The notes under the pieces were generated by a model, which was given only the letters and a program-made list of their open reading frames with translations, ran no database searches and was not told the DNA's origin. This document shows positions 8,796 to 18,948 of a DNA stretch of 64,000 nucleotides, piece after piece (positions within the stretch are counted from its first letter, which is position 1; the number at the start of each line of letters is the position of its first letter). The translations under genes were made by a program, and so were the position numbers. The DNA is from Pinguiococcus pyrenoidosus (lineage: Eukaryota > Sar > Pinguiophyceae > Pinguiochrysidales > Pinguiochrysidaceae), in contig JAAMXY010000487.1 in NCBI GenBank assembly GCA_019677205.1, forward strand, positions 62,001 to 126,000, given 5' to 3'.

Positions 8796-10967
8796 CTAGA
8801 AGGTCTCATCGGTGAACCAGGAGTCGTCCGCGTTGGCTTGTCGCTTGCGTCGAGCACGAGAGGCCCCTCTCTTGCCAGCGCGCACCAATGCACGGCTTCT
8901 CCTCGCTGGAATCCGGCTTTCGGCCTCCTCAACGCCAGCGTCATCTCCACCTGGCGCGGGGGACTTGCCATGGGGAATGGACGACTCTGGGTTCGTTTCA
9001 TCAGCGCAGGGTGGTGCGTCTTCGGCTCGACCCGAAGTCGTCGCCCAAGCAGGTCCTCGAGCTGGTTGCTCATTCTCGGCAGCCAAGCTCGCTGCTGGCT
9101 TGGACGGAGCAACGAGACGCCTGCGATAAGAGGCGATGCTGTCTTGGGTCTCTCCAAATGCGGCAGATGTCCTGGATTTTGGGACGCCTCTGCCGTCCTC
9201 TTTTCTCTTCGGTGCTTGGCGGGCCGTCGCGCGGAACGCAGAAACCTCCTCTTTCAGATCGTCGAACTCCCGCGCCTTCTCCGCAATGGCCCTCTCCGTC
9301 GCCTCGAGCTGGAGCAGCGCGTCTTCGCGCGCGGCATCGCGTAGTTTGTTGGTCGCATCGAGCTGATCCTGCAGCTGTCTCGCTTTCTGCTGCTTGCTCT
9401 GAAGCTCCTTGCAGCACGCGGCCCGGCGCTCTTGCTCGACCTTTGCTTCTTCTCTCTTCTTCTCTGCGAGACTGTTCAGTTCGCGGATGCTCTGGCCATC
9501 CTCGTCGCTCGTGCTTCTCTCGATGCTGCTCTGAATGGCCTCTCTCTCCTTCTCGAGGGTCTGTGTCGCCGCGTTCTGTTCCGCAACTCGCTGCTGCACA
9601 TCTCGGCACATGGTCTCCAAGTCTTGAAGTGACCTTCTCTCATCATCACGCTGACGCGTCATCTCATCGAGCCGTTGCCGACAGAGCCTTTCTTCTTCTC
9701 CAGTCCTTGTCTTGACGTCCTCAAGCTCAGAACGCCGCTTGCACAGCAGGTCCTCGAGCTTGCTCAGCTGGCACATGAGGGAGCTCTTGGTGTTCGCATG
9801 TTGCTGGTGCTCCAGGGCTAGAGCGTGCCGCTGCTCTTCGGACGCTTGAAGCTTCTTCTGCGCGGCGTTGGCCAAGCTCTTCAGCCGATGCTGCTCTCTC
9901 TTCGTTTCCAGGAGCTCGTTCAGTATTCCGTCGCCAGCTGCCCTCGCGGCGGACAGGTCCTCCTCCAAGCACTTCAGAGACCTCTCGCTTTTGTGGAGGA
10001 GGGAGCCTACGTACCGGTGCGTCCCGGCGAGAACCAGAAGGTGATCCTTGGTGAGCACAAAGTCTTTGGTTGCAAAGCGGTCGTGCCGGTTGTACAGGCC
10101 TGAGCTTCGTGCTCGCATGTCCAACGCTGCTTCTCTCGCCCGGCTCAGCTCCGCGCACATTGATCTCAGCTTCAGAAGTGCTTCACGCAGGGCCGCCACC
10201 TTCTCCGAAGTGGCGTGGACGTCGCGGTCTGTAGCGTCGGTCGTCTGATTCAGCTGGATGGCTCTCAGTTGCTCACGATTCTTTTCTTCGGTCAGCAGGC
10301 CTAGCTCGCAGATGGTCTGATCTGCGTGAGCGTGCGTCATCGCGACAGCGTCGGACACCACGCACTGCGCAGCTTGACATGAGGCGATCTCCTCCCGAAG
10401 CATGCTGACTCGTTCCATCGGGATCTGCATGTTGTCGAGAGACTCCCTTGTTAGCACTGTGGAATGCTGCGACACATCTCCGGGAAGCAACTTGAGAAGC
10501 GCGTCACAATATCGCATCGACTTCCGTATCAAGTCTACGCGCGTGCGGAGCGACTTGTCAAGGGTGCCAGTCTTCTGGAGTTCGATGCGAAGACTGGAGA
10601 AGGCCTTGTCCAGCGCGTCCACGCTCTGCTGCCGCTGCCTTAGGATTCCGTCGAGCTCGCCGTTCTCTTTCCCGATGTCCACTGTGCGCTCGATCAGCTC
10701 ATACAGCTCCTGCGTCTTTGCGCTCGCTTCCCACTGGAGCTTGGACAACTTGCTCTCTTGAACGACGCACTTCCGCTTGGTCCTCTCCAGTTGTGCCAAC
10801 GCACGTTGTGCGGTGGACTTTGTCTTCGTCGTTGCATCGTTCTTCGTTTTCAGTTGCGTCGATACCGCTCTCTCGCTTGGAGCAGAGATCGCAATGCGAC
10901 GCTGCTCTTGATCTGCGTACTCAGTCCTAGCATTCGTGTGCTTCCGCTGGAAAAGCGTCGCTGACAT
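8796..10967 (-). CDS. Long coiled-coil protein of unknown function
   Basis: The single-exon frame starts at ATG 10967 and gives 723 residues. The frame is open about 330 bases further upstream, but that part is not coiled coil and uses no ATG. From about residue 15 to 600 the protein is almost uninterrupted heptad-rich helix (long runs of E, K, R, Q, L and A), with few Pro or Gly. The last 120 residues are basic and low-complexity, ending in SWFTDETF. There is no Walker motif, so it is not an SMC ATPase. The layout suits a structural protein of cilium, centrosome or nucleus (for example CCDC-type axonemal proteins), but no family could be named. It is head to head with CNOT11. Confidence 0.7.
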   Translation of the reverse strand: MSATLFQRKHTNARTEYADQEQRRIAISAPSERAVSTQLKTKNDATTKTKSTAQRALAQLERTKRKCVVQESKLSKLQWEASAKTQELYELIERTVDIGKENGELDGILRQRQQSVDALDKAFSSLRIELQKTGTLDKSLRTRVDLIRKSMRYCDALLKLLPGDVSQHSTVLTRESLDNMQIPMERVSMLREEIASCQAAQCVVSDAVAMTHAHADQTICELGLLTEEKNREQLRAIQLNQTTDATDRDVHATSEKVAALREALLKLRSMCAELSRAREAALDMRARSSGLYNRHDRFATKDFVLTKDHLLVLAGTHRYVGSLLHKSERSLKCLEEDLSAARAAGDGILNELLETKREQHRLKSLANAAQKKLQASEEQRHALALEHQQHANTKSSLMCQLSKLEDLLCKRRSELEDVKTRTGEEERLCRQRLDEMTRQRDDERRSLQDLETMCRDVQQRVAEQNAATQTLEKEREAIQSSIERSTSDEDGQSIRELNSLAEKKREEAKVEQERRAACCKELQSKQQKARQLQDQLDATNKLRDAAREDALLQLEATERAIAEKAREFDDLKEEVSAFRATARQAPKRKEDGRGVPKSRTSAAFGETQDSIASYRRRLVAPSKPAASLAAENEQPARGPAWATTSGRAEDAPPCADETNPESSIPHGKSPAPGGDDAGVEEAESRIPARRSRALVRAGKRGASRARRKRQANADDSWFTDETF

Positions 10968-11438
10968 CTCTGCTGCGAGCTGCGTGCGCCGAACTTGTTT
11001 CGACTGAGCGGTTCGTTTCAGAATCGGGATTGAATCTTGATGTAGCGATGGAAAGATGGAAAATGGCCTAACGCGCAATGAGAACTTCGAACTCTGTAGC
11101 GCGAAAGGCGCGTCTTGAGCGCCGGTTTTCAGTGCCTGGAGGTTCAGATCGTTTTGGCGGGAATCGGATCTTCGAGTCCGAGTCCGCCAACGACACAATT
11201 CTATGACCAAAACTGATAGGATTTTCAGCAAACCATGTCCACGAATAGTGTTAAAAAAATGTTCCAGAGAAACGGCAAAGTAATTCGGAGAAGCCAATCA
11301 GTTCAGCCAGAAGGGGCTTTTTTAAGTTTCGAAATAGTTTTCTGGTCGATCTTGCTTTAATACTTACGAATAGCCCCACCATGCAGCTTTGAGCGTCTTG
11401 CGCGCGCGCAAGCTTCCCCAGGCGCATCTGTGGCTTGT
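10968..11438. other. Head-to-head intergenic region (coiled-coil gene / CNOT11)
   Basis: 471 bp containing both promoters. An AT-rich stretch at about 11240-11375 may be the promoter core. A short upstream ATG at 11381 is followed by an early stop and may lie in the CNOT11 leader. Confidence 0.4.
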
Positions 11439-13171
11439 ATGGCCCCGTCCTGGCCACCAACTGACGACGGAGCTTTCGAAAGGCTCACAAGCTTGTCCAA
11501 GATGCTTCGTTCGCGGGAACTGGCGCAGCTTCTGTCCACACTTTCGGTAGGCACCGCAGTCCGCCATCGCGCCAAAGTTCTCTCGCTCACCAGAGCTCTT
11601 CCGCTGCAGTCGAAGGACAGCGTCGAGAAGACGATAGAAGAGTTCCGCCGGGGAGTCATCAAAAGCGAAGCTTTCAAGTATGGCTGCGCCATGGTCGCGC
11701 TCTCGCAAGACAATCTGCTCACGCGGATGCAGGTAAGCCTCGTTGAGCAGAGGTGTCTCGAGGCGCGTGCTTTTGCTGCCTTCCGTGAAGCACCATGGAA
11801 TGCCCGCGGCAGTCTGTCGGTGGTTATGCTTGTGGCAATCGTGCTTGTTGAGGATACTTCAGCCCAGCGTTGTGCTCGACGTTGTCTGGTGGCCGCGCTG
11901 GAGTCCTTTCTTGACGCGCCCTGCCTTCTCTTCTCGTGCCAGCGCGTTGTGGCGTTCTCTCTCCTGAGCGATCTGTTCCGAGGCGACGCGCCGCACGAGA
12001 ACCCTTTCTTCCCTTTCCTGTACGAGTCGGTGGACAAGGGAACCGACCCTGCCGAGACGCGCTTTGTGCTGCATCTCCTGTCCGGGAAGGCCGAGGTCAG
12101 GGAGTTTTTGAAGACGCCCCCCAGCATGATCCTCGAGGCGATGAAGAGGCTGCCGGAGGAGCAGGTGCCCAGGCCAGACTTGCAGACGATGCGGAGGCAG
12201 TACAACGACCAGGCGCCGCCCATACCGGGTCTGCGGTCCGTGGGGCTGCGACCGGTGATCTCGGATCCCGAGGTGAACGGAGAGTCCGCGCCGGCCTTGA
12301 AGCGGACGCCACCGGACCAGGACCTGCCTCTGGAGGACATGAGCTTGGAGGACGGCTCCGGCGGCTCCCTGTCGCTGTTGGGCTTCGAGCCAGCGTTCGT
12401 GAGGCCGTTGCCTCCCCTGTTGGAGCCGACCGACGCGGAGGTGATCTGGCTCAATCCCGACTACGGACTGCAGCTGCTCTGGGAGCGACCTCTGCACTCG
12501 CCCGGGGCTGCGACGGATGCGTCGGATCAAGAGCTCAAGGAGCAGATGACGCGAGCTTTTGCGGGGACCCTTGCGCCGCCGCAGGTCGACGAGATCGTGC
12601 GCAAGCTGCGGGCGGATCCCCGCTTGGTTTACACGTGCGGCCTCACGCCCCAGAGGCTGCCCGAGCTAGTCGAGGCCAATCCTCCCATAGCGGTGCAATG
12701 CCTTCTCACGGTCATGGCGTCACCACAGATGACAGAGTACTTGAGTGCCCTTGTAAATATGGAGATGAGTGTGCACAGCATGGAGGTGGTCAACCGCCTC
12801 GTGCACATGCCAAACGAGATCGTGCGCCTGCCAGACGAATTCATTCACCTGTACATCTCGAATTGCATCAGCTCTTGCGAGAATATCAAGGTACGTGGCG
12901 TCCGCCCGCCTCCAGAGCTCTTCTGAGACCGTTCTCTGAGTCGTTGCGCTTCGTCCTTCCGTGCATCTTGCAGGACAAGTACCTGCAGAACAGGCTTGTT
13001 CGCCTTGTGTGCGTCTTTCTGCAGAGCCTGATCCGCAAGGATCTGCTGAACGTGAACGATTTGTTCATCGAGGTCCAGGCCTTCTGCATCGAGTTCTCCC
13101 GCATCCGAGAAGCAGCCAGCCTCTTTCGCCTGCTGAAGACGCTCGACAGGAGCCCCGAAGGCGCTGCATAG
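11439..13171 (+). CDS. CNOT11: CNOT11, subunit of the CCR4-NOT deadenylase complex
   Basis: CCR4-NOT shortens poly(A) tails and represses mRNAs in the cytoplasm; CNOT11 is a scaffold-binding subunit. Exons are 11439-11732, 11943-12890 and 12974-13171, giving 479 residues. The C-terminal half is unmistakable: [36 protein letters not shown], then after an intron [19 protein letters not shown] and [22 protein letters not shown]. It also has the upstream LVYTCGLTP and ENPF-type blocks. The 210 bp first intron is a multiple of three and open in frame, so retention would only add 70 residues. It is inferred because splicing joins two segments that align with the CNOT11 N-terminal helices ([13 protein letters not shown]). 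The second intron (83 bp, GTACGT...TTGCAG) is needed to avoid a stop. Confidence 0.9.
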
Positions 13172-13200
13172 TCTTGCTGATTGGGTGGGGTGTCTTAAAG

Positions 13201-13226
13201 ACGACAACGACGACAACGACGACAAA
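13201..13226. repeat. Short tandem repeat, 9 bp unit ACGACAACG
   Basis: Nearly three copies of ACGACAACG lie in the presumed 3' UTR of CNOT11, between the convergent CNOT11 and GIY-YIG genes. Confidence 0.7.
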
Positions 13227-13460
13227 TGCTGGGCGTTTCATTAACCGAGAGGGCCATGGTCCGCAGGGTCCGGGAATCCAAACGAATGCTACCGTTGCTC
13301 TGTTCCTTGGCCTTCTACCGAAGCCTCCGTGTTTGCTGGTTTGTACTGATCTGTCTTTCTCGGCGTTTCACATTGCTATCTTGTGTACTAAGTTCCCGTG
13401 GGAGCGCGCGCATGCGGTCGAGTTCTGCATGAGCACCAGGAACTCACCCTGGTCCGCGCA

Positions 13461-14477
13461 CTATTTCTTTTTCGGAGTGTGGAGATCAAGCAACCCGAGG
13501 AGCTTCAGCTTCGGGTCAAAGCGCAGCGGCGTTGCAAGTCCTCGACTCTCGAGAATCGCCAGCTTGTCCGCTTCGTACTTGCGTGCTATCACCCGGAGGG
13601 CGGGCCCTTCGCGTCCTATCAGTGAGAAAGCATTTTCAGCTGCCACTGCGCGGAGATGAGCGCAACATGCTAGGAAACGGGCACCGGACCTGCGCTTCGC
13701 TGCTCGTGGACATAAGCTTGCTCCTCGGGCGTCATGAACTTTTTGACGTCCGTCGCCCCCTCCCAGCTGGCCTCGCTGTCTGCATCGATCTGTGGAGCCG
13801 CAGCGTCAGCGATGGAGGACGTGTCTTCGAGAGGCACCCATGCAAATCATGCACGCACATTTCCTTTCGGCACCGCGTCACAGCTGCGGATCCAGGTTTC
13901 TTTGATCAGCTCCAGTGTGGCTTTCGACGGCTTTGCAACATGGTGCGCACTATAGTAGTACGCATCCAAGGGCTGCCGAGCCAAGATCTGCCGCATGGAC
14001 GCCATCACGTTGCGCGTGATTCCCACGAAAGCCAGATTCTCGTGCGAGTCAAAGACGGCGTAGATACTCGCGCGAGTGCCTTGCGGAGGCGGGACCAAGT
14101 TCATCTCGCCCTCCGCGTCGATAAAGGGACACTTCTCCAGCTTGGTCAGCTCCGGATAGTCGAAGTCGGCGAGCTTCAGCGTCTCCTGCTGCTCGCGCAG
14201 GCGGTCTCTGGCGTAGGCTTCTTCCTTCTCCTTCAACTTGCGGCGCAGCTCCTCTAGCAGCCGCACGGGGTCCAAAGCAGGAGCCTTCCGGTCAGCGAGT
14301 CTTGCGTAGGCCAGCATTCTTCTTCTGCCTATCGTCACCTGAGGAGCTCTGGCTGTGATAGAGTCTGGTGACGCTCGTCAGCTTCGTGCGTCCAAGTCCG
14401 CCAACAGTGTGGAAGCTCTGTGCCTGCAGCGCAAAGGTCGCGAAGAAGGCCAGAGCCATGCAGCGAGCCCGCATCAT
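13461..14477 (-). CDS. Plastid-targeted GIY-YIG-fold protein (GRXS16 N-domain-like), without glutaredoxin
   Basis: Exons are 14477-14339, 14253-13859, 13789-13690 and 13615-13461, giving 262 residues; all phases fit. The N-terminus is a hydrophobic signal peptide (MMRARCMALAFFATFALQA) followed by Ser-Phe-His and a basic Ser/Thr-rich stretch, the bipartite leader of secondary plastids with Phe after the cleavage site. The core ASIYAVFDSHENLAFVGITRN...ATLELIKETWI matches the GIY-YIG-like domain that in land plants forms the N-terminus of the chloroplast glutaredoxin GRXS16. No glutaredoxin domain follows. Instead there is an acidic linker and an unfamiliar C-terminus (EEQAYVHEQRSAG...). Introns are 85, 69 and 74 bp. 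The third donor (GTCCGG) is weak, and without that splice the protein would stop early at 13670. Confidence 0.75.
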
Positions 14478-15705
14478 CTTCCAATCGCTCCTTATGCGCG
14501 CAATGGATCAAAGATAGCGAGAAGCCGCCTCCAAGCGCCGTATCGCCACCTGCAACTTGGGAGAAGCCAAGCGAAAAGATCTCAACGCTCTCCTCGAAGT
14601 CTGCGGAGGGAGAATACCGATCCGCAGCAGAAACCGGTCCAGGGCAGCGTAGAGAGTGTTATTATAATCATTGTACCAACGCTTGGGAATGGTCAGCTGA
14701 CTGGCGGAAGTGATTGTTGGGACCTTGCGTTCAATTGCGGAATTCTTTCTTCTTGCGACGTTGGGGAATCCGCGCGAAATGTAGTCGAGGTTTTCGAAAG
14801 GTTCGAAGGTGGAGCTCGGTACCATACACTTCCCGACTGCCACTTCTGTTCGGGACTTCCCATATCAAGATGCATTCCTTCTTCACCGCCACTTTTGTTG
14901 CTTGGCGAACATCGCCTAGCTATGCATGCCGTCTACGTAGCAACTCGGCTATTGAGGTCTTTATAAGTGCTAAAGTAAATTTGAATTAGAATTTCAAAAT
15001 GCGAGTTGCTTTATAGACGGCTGCCTCGGCCGCTCCGTCTGCATTCGCTTGAACTTGGGCGGTTGGTCTGGCTGGGCCGCAAGCGGTGCTGCCTATGGAG
15101 ATCCCATCCAGCCACGATGGCACCGTTCTAGGTTCAGGCGCGAGGGGGTTGCTAGACGTCCGCCGTGTCAGCGACCAGGGCGAGTCTTCGTGATGCCGGC
15201 ACCGAAATGCTTCAGAGACGCCGCCGAGGAAAGGAGAAGTCCGTGAGCGATGCGAGTCTCCTCGGCACCGAAGCGAAACCGATCTCAACGGCAGGCCCGT
15301 CGGGTTTGATGGAGCTGTAGTGGCGAATGTCAGAAAATGCTGAAAGCCATTTTTAAAACTCTGCCACGACATTCGGGCTGACAAAACCCCTAAAATTCAA
15401 CCAATCAGACATCTTCATGAACCCATCGCTCAAACTTAGTGGCTGCGTCATACTTTTTCATGCACACCATTGGACGTATCAGCTGCTCGGCCTCAACGTC
15501 GCTGCCAGGGCTGACATGCTACCAGCCAATCAGGGCCCGAGGACGCTGTTGCTGCAACTGAAGTCGAGACAACAGGTGAACTTTCCCGTCCAGCAGCAAT
15601 AGCGCCACGCCAACATTCGCTTCGTGCGTGGCGAATTCCAGAGAGTGCCACGACTGTGCTCCCTGTGCGGAGGTGGCAGAGCAGAGCACAGCAGAGCAGA
15701 GCAGC
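14478..15705. other. Long head-to-head intergenic region, no gene supported
   Basis: 1.2 kb lies between the GIY-YIG gene and the next start codon. Frames of up to about 130 codons exist on both strands but none resembles a family, and none connects to a neighbour by convincing splice sites. The last 30 bases before 15706 are a run of AGCAG-like units. Besides promoters, a missed small gene or a non-coding RNA could be here. Confidence 0.4.
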
Positions 15706-16484
15706 ATGGCGGAGCCGCTTCGAGAGAGAAGGACGTTCCAAGGCCTGTTCCAGGCGGATGCCACGGACCCATCGAAGCTCCAGAAGGACAGGTACGCTTC
15801 CGCGACACGATGCGGGGCTTGGCAGCAATTGCCAAAGGCCATGGCAGCAGCAGCAGCAGCAGCAGCAGCAGACTCATCGCTGGTGTTTCCAGGGAAACCT
15901 TGGAGTCGGTCCTGACCAGCTCGCTGTCGGACCTCAGCAGCATCGCGAGCGATCCGGCGGACCTGGACTTTCTGCGGGGTTCGGAGTCGTCCACGGAGAC
16001 GGAGAACCGGCCTCGACTCAGCGAGGTCAGCGGCAGGGCGCCGCCGAAGCTGTCGCAGATTCCCAGCGGCAGCAAGCACAAGCGGGCGAAGAGCATGGAG
16101 CTGCCCACCTTCGTGGACTGTAAGCACACGAAGAAGTCGCAGCCGACGCACAAGGTGCGGCGCTCCAGCAGCCGCCTCTCGGTCCGCTTCAGCGACGAGG
16201 TGTCCATGCTGGAGATCCCCGCGAGGGACCCCAACCCGGAAGTGAAGGAGATGCTGTGGCACAAGGCGGAGTTGTACGTCAAGAACCTGCGGGAAGCGGA
16301 AGAGGAGGAGATCCGGCACATGATCAGGCGACGGCACTCGCTGCCGGACAACTTGCTGGACCAAGTGTCACATCTCAGCGAGTTCGGGTTGGACGACAGC
16401 GGGCCTTCAGAGGACGAGGAAGACGACATGATCGACTGCGACGTGGTCCAACCGGAGATGGACAACCTATTTGCTGCGTCATAG
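15706..16484 (+). CDS. Small Ser-rich, acidic-tailed protein of unknown function
   Basis: Exons are 15706-15791 and 15848-16484, giving 240 residues. The 56 bp intron (GTACGC...GGCAG) ends directly in a run of CAG triplets, so the exon begins with eight or nine Ser codons. Next comes a Ser-rich segment, then a basic motif ending SRLSVRFSDEVSMLEIP, an E/K-rich helix (EVKEMLWHKAELYVKNLREAEEEEIRHM), and an acidic tail (SEDEEDDMID). The piece around VRFSDEV recalls phosphatase-1-binding or phosphorylation motifs but is not a clean match. The protein is probably cytosolic or nuclear and mostly disordered. I do not recognise a family. Confidence 0.62.
15843..15870 (+). repeat. CAG triplet run at a 3' splice site
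   Basis: Nine tandem CAG units cover the acceptor and first codons of exon 2 of the Ser-rich gene. The coding phase reads them as AGC (Ser). Each CAG could serve as an alternative acceptor without changing frame. Confidence 0.85.
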
Positions 16485-16863
16485 CTACTTTTGCTGCATG
16501 CCAGTCGGGGCCGATCTGTCTTCTCCTCCGTCTCTGAGTCTGTTGTAGTTGTTGTTCCGAGAAGCGTAATCGTCATCTTTGTTTCAGTTCCATTGCATGG
16601 ACGTCGCCTGAAGCGGCGCGGCAGTGATTTTTTTGGATGGGAGCCTGCGTCGCCAAGCCAAGCTCCGTGTGGCACTGCCACAGTCGTACGTACGAACGTA
16701 GGTTGGAGAGTCGAGCTCGTAAGCAGAAGAGTAGAGGGGGCCGAGAGTGATTGAAGGTGCCGTCGACCGGTGAAAGCCATCTTCGACGGAAACGCCGAGG
16801 GCCCGATGCTGCTGACGAGCAGTTGTGAAGGAAGAAGAAGAGTGCTTTCTCTCCATTCACCGC
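16485..16863. other. Tail-to-tail spacer
   Basis: 379 bp between the stop codons of the Ser-rich gene and AAMP. Nothing beyond presumed 3' UTRs was seen. Confidence 0.4.
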
Positions 16864-18480
16864 CTACTCTGCTGGGACGAGGAAGACTCTTCCGCTGTGA
16901 TCATCGCTTCCTGTCACAATCAAGGTTTCGTCGGAGCTATTCCCGGCGGTGCTAAGGTTCACTACCATGTCTACGATCATCTCTGTGTGGCCAGTAAGCG
17001 CTCTTAGACAGCTTCCGCCATTCCGCGTTTCCCACACGCGGACCACGCCGTCAGCACATGACGATATCAGAATTGGCTGTGCAGATTGGGAAAAGAAAGG
17101 CAAGAAGGCAAGGGAAGGTAAGGGAAGGGAAGGGAAGGTAGCATCAGAGGAAGACAGACCGGGAAGCTCAAATCCCTTGGCCTCGTGGAGAGACGAGGCG
17201 CTGAAGTGCGTCACTCACCTGAGTCGTGGATCCGCGAGACAATCCCGTGACGACGTCCCCGTGATCAAGCTGCGCGCGAACAGCGCCCGTCGCGACATCC
17301 CAGACGCGGGCTACCCCGTCGACTCCACCGCTCACAACCCAGTCTAATCCGGATCCGGCCAAGAACTCACAGCTCTCCACCGAGAGCGTAGATTCCTCCT
17401 GCAAGGTGGCCTCGCCCTCGCCTTCGTCGTCACCGTCGGCATCCTCCACGTCCACATCCATCTCGTCTTCCACGCGCCGCTCGATCTCAGCGGGCTGATT
17501 CGGAGCCGCTCTCACCTCGGGGACGCTGTGCACGAACGTTTGAAGCACGCGCTTGCTGCCGATGTGGGACAGCCGCAGCGTGCCGTCCATGCTCCCCGTA
17601 AGGACCCGTTGCGCGTCGTCGCCTTTCTCAATCCTCAGGCAGGTGACCGGCCCCTCGTGGAAGCCATGGCCGGTGAACGTGTGCTTGCAGCGGCCGGTCC
17701 TTGGTGCCCAGAGGCGCAGCGTCCCGTCAAACCCGCCCGAGACGATCGTGTTCCCATCGGCGCTGAAGCCCCCTCCCGAGACGCCGCCCTCATGGCCTGC
17801 GAAGACCTGCATGCAGTTCCCATTGTCCGCGAGCCACATCCAGATGGTCCCATCCGAAGCTCCCGCCAGCACAATCCTGCCGCGCGGGTGCCAGTCGATC
17901 CATTCCACGTCCGCCGGGCCGTCAAGGCTCCGCACCTCCGCGCCAAAATCTCCAAACTTCTCGTTCTCGCCCGTGCTCCACAGCTTGAGCACGCCGCTGA
18001 GATCGCCGGTGGCCAGCATGCTCGCGTCGTTGCTGAAGCGAACCGAAGCCACGGTCTCCGCGTGCGGGCCCAGCACCTGCTGCTCCAGCGCGGCCCCTTG
18101 CCAGCGCCAGAGCGACGCGGTGTCGTCTCCACCGCCGGTGGCGAACAGGCAGCCTCCATGCAGGCTGCGCGCCACGGCCACGGCGTACACGGAGTCCGAA
18201 TGGCCGGACAGCACCAATCTCGCGTGGTCCTCCAAGGCCTCCACGGGCCTCTCCTGCTCAGCCGCGCCGTTGTCGTCGGCCTCCGCCACGTCCTCGTCGT
18301 CACTCTCGTCTGGAGGCGCCTCGCCGACGTCTATCTCCCCAACCACATCGTCCGCATGCAGAAAGACGGCGTCCTGAGGCCGCGAGCGCGTCAGTCCCGC
18401 AGCGCCGGACGAGCGCGGAGCGGCCCTCCACTTACTTGGTCGGGCGGCGCCTCCGCCTCCTCCGCGTGGAAGTCAGACAT
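16864..18480 (-). CDS. AAMP: AAMP/Sqt1-type WD40 protein
   Basis: Exons are 18480-18436, 18373-17219 and 17076-16864, giving 470 residues. The N-terminal 65 residues are strongly acidic, as in AAMP and yeast Sqt1; WD repeats then fill the rest (SGHSDSVYAVAV, PHAETVASVRFSND, GHEGGVSGGGFSADG, GHTEMIVDMVV). An acidic insertion sits between two late repeats, near residues 310-340. Sqt1 is the dedicated chaperone of ribosomal protein uL16 and AAMP is its animal counterpart, so a role in ribosome assembly is likely. The short first exon was chosen because its ATG and GTAAGT donor join in frame with the large exon, which lacks an ATG. Intron 2 contains a GGGAAGG-rich stretch (about 17095-17145). Confidence 0.82.
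17094..17141. repeat. Purine-rich simple repeat (GGGAAGG) in AAMP intron 2
   Basis: GGCAAG and GGGAAGG units follow each other on the plus strand. On the coding (minus) strand this is a CCTTCC pyrimidine tract upstream of the acceptor of AAMP intron 2. Confidence 0.7.
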
Positions 18481-18948
18481 GAGAGAGACACCCCGGAGTT
18501 GCGAGCCAGGTGCGGCTGTGCCCGCATGCAGCCCCTTAAGGCCACTTCGGCGGCGCCATCGCCGCCCACCGCGCGAACCCGCTGTTCAGCTCGCGTGCGT
18601 CTTCGAGATATTGAAATTTGGGTCTACAATGTGCCCTTCAAACAGGTGCGGATATTGTTTCAAAACTCTGTTTGAAGCGGATTGAGGAGTGCGTGGCAAC
18701 CATGATTGGTTGGATGACTCTCGAAGCTTGGAATGAGCCAATCGAGGCGCAGCGTGGAGAGGATGATTCGCGCAGAGCGCGACTCTTTGCGCAAGTAAGC
18801 GCGGCCGTTACACATTCATTTGCTGTTGTCCCGTGTGCGACTTCGCGCCCTTTCCCCTTCTTGAAAGCGGCTTTTTGAAGCTCTGCGCCACAAGATCGCG
18901 CGGTACTGCGCATCGCTCCGTCCCGAAACACCTCTGGACTCGCGTTCG
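18481..18948. other. Head-to-head intergenic region (AAMP / RCC1-repeat gene)
   Basis: 468 bp holding both promoters, with an AT-rich patch at about 18600-18680. No other feature was seen. Confidence 0.4.

Noticed and set aside
14508-15384. Two minus-strand frames in the long gap before the Ser-rich gene
   Set aside because: No recognisable residues, no coherent splice pattern, and no link to the GIY-YIG gene.
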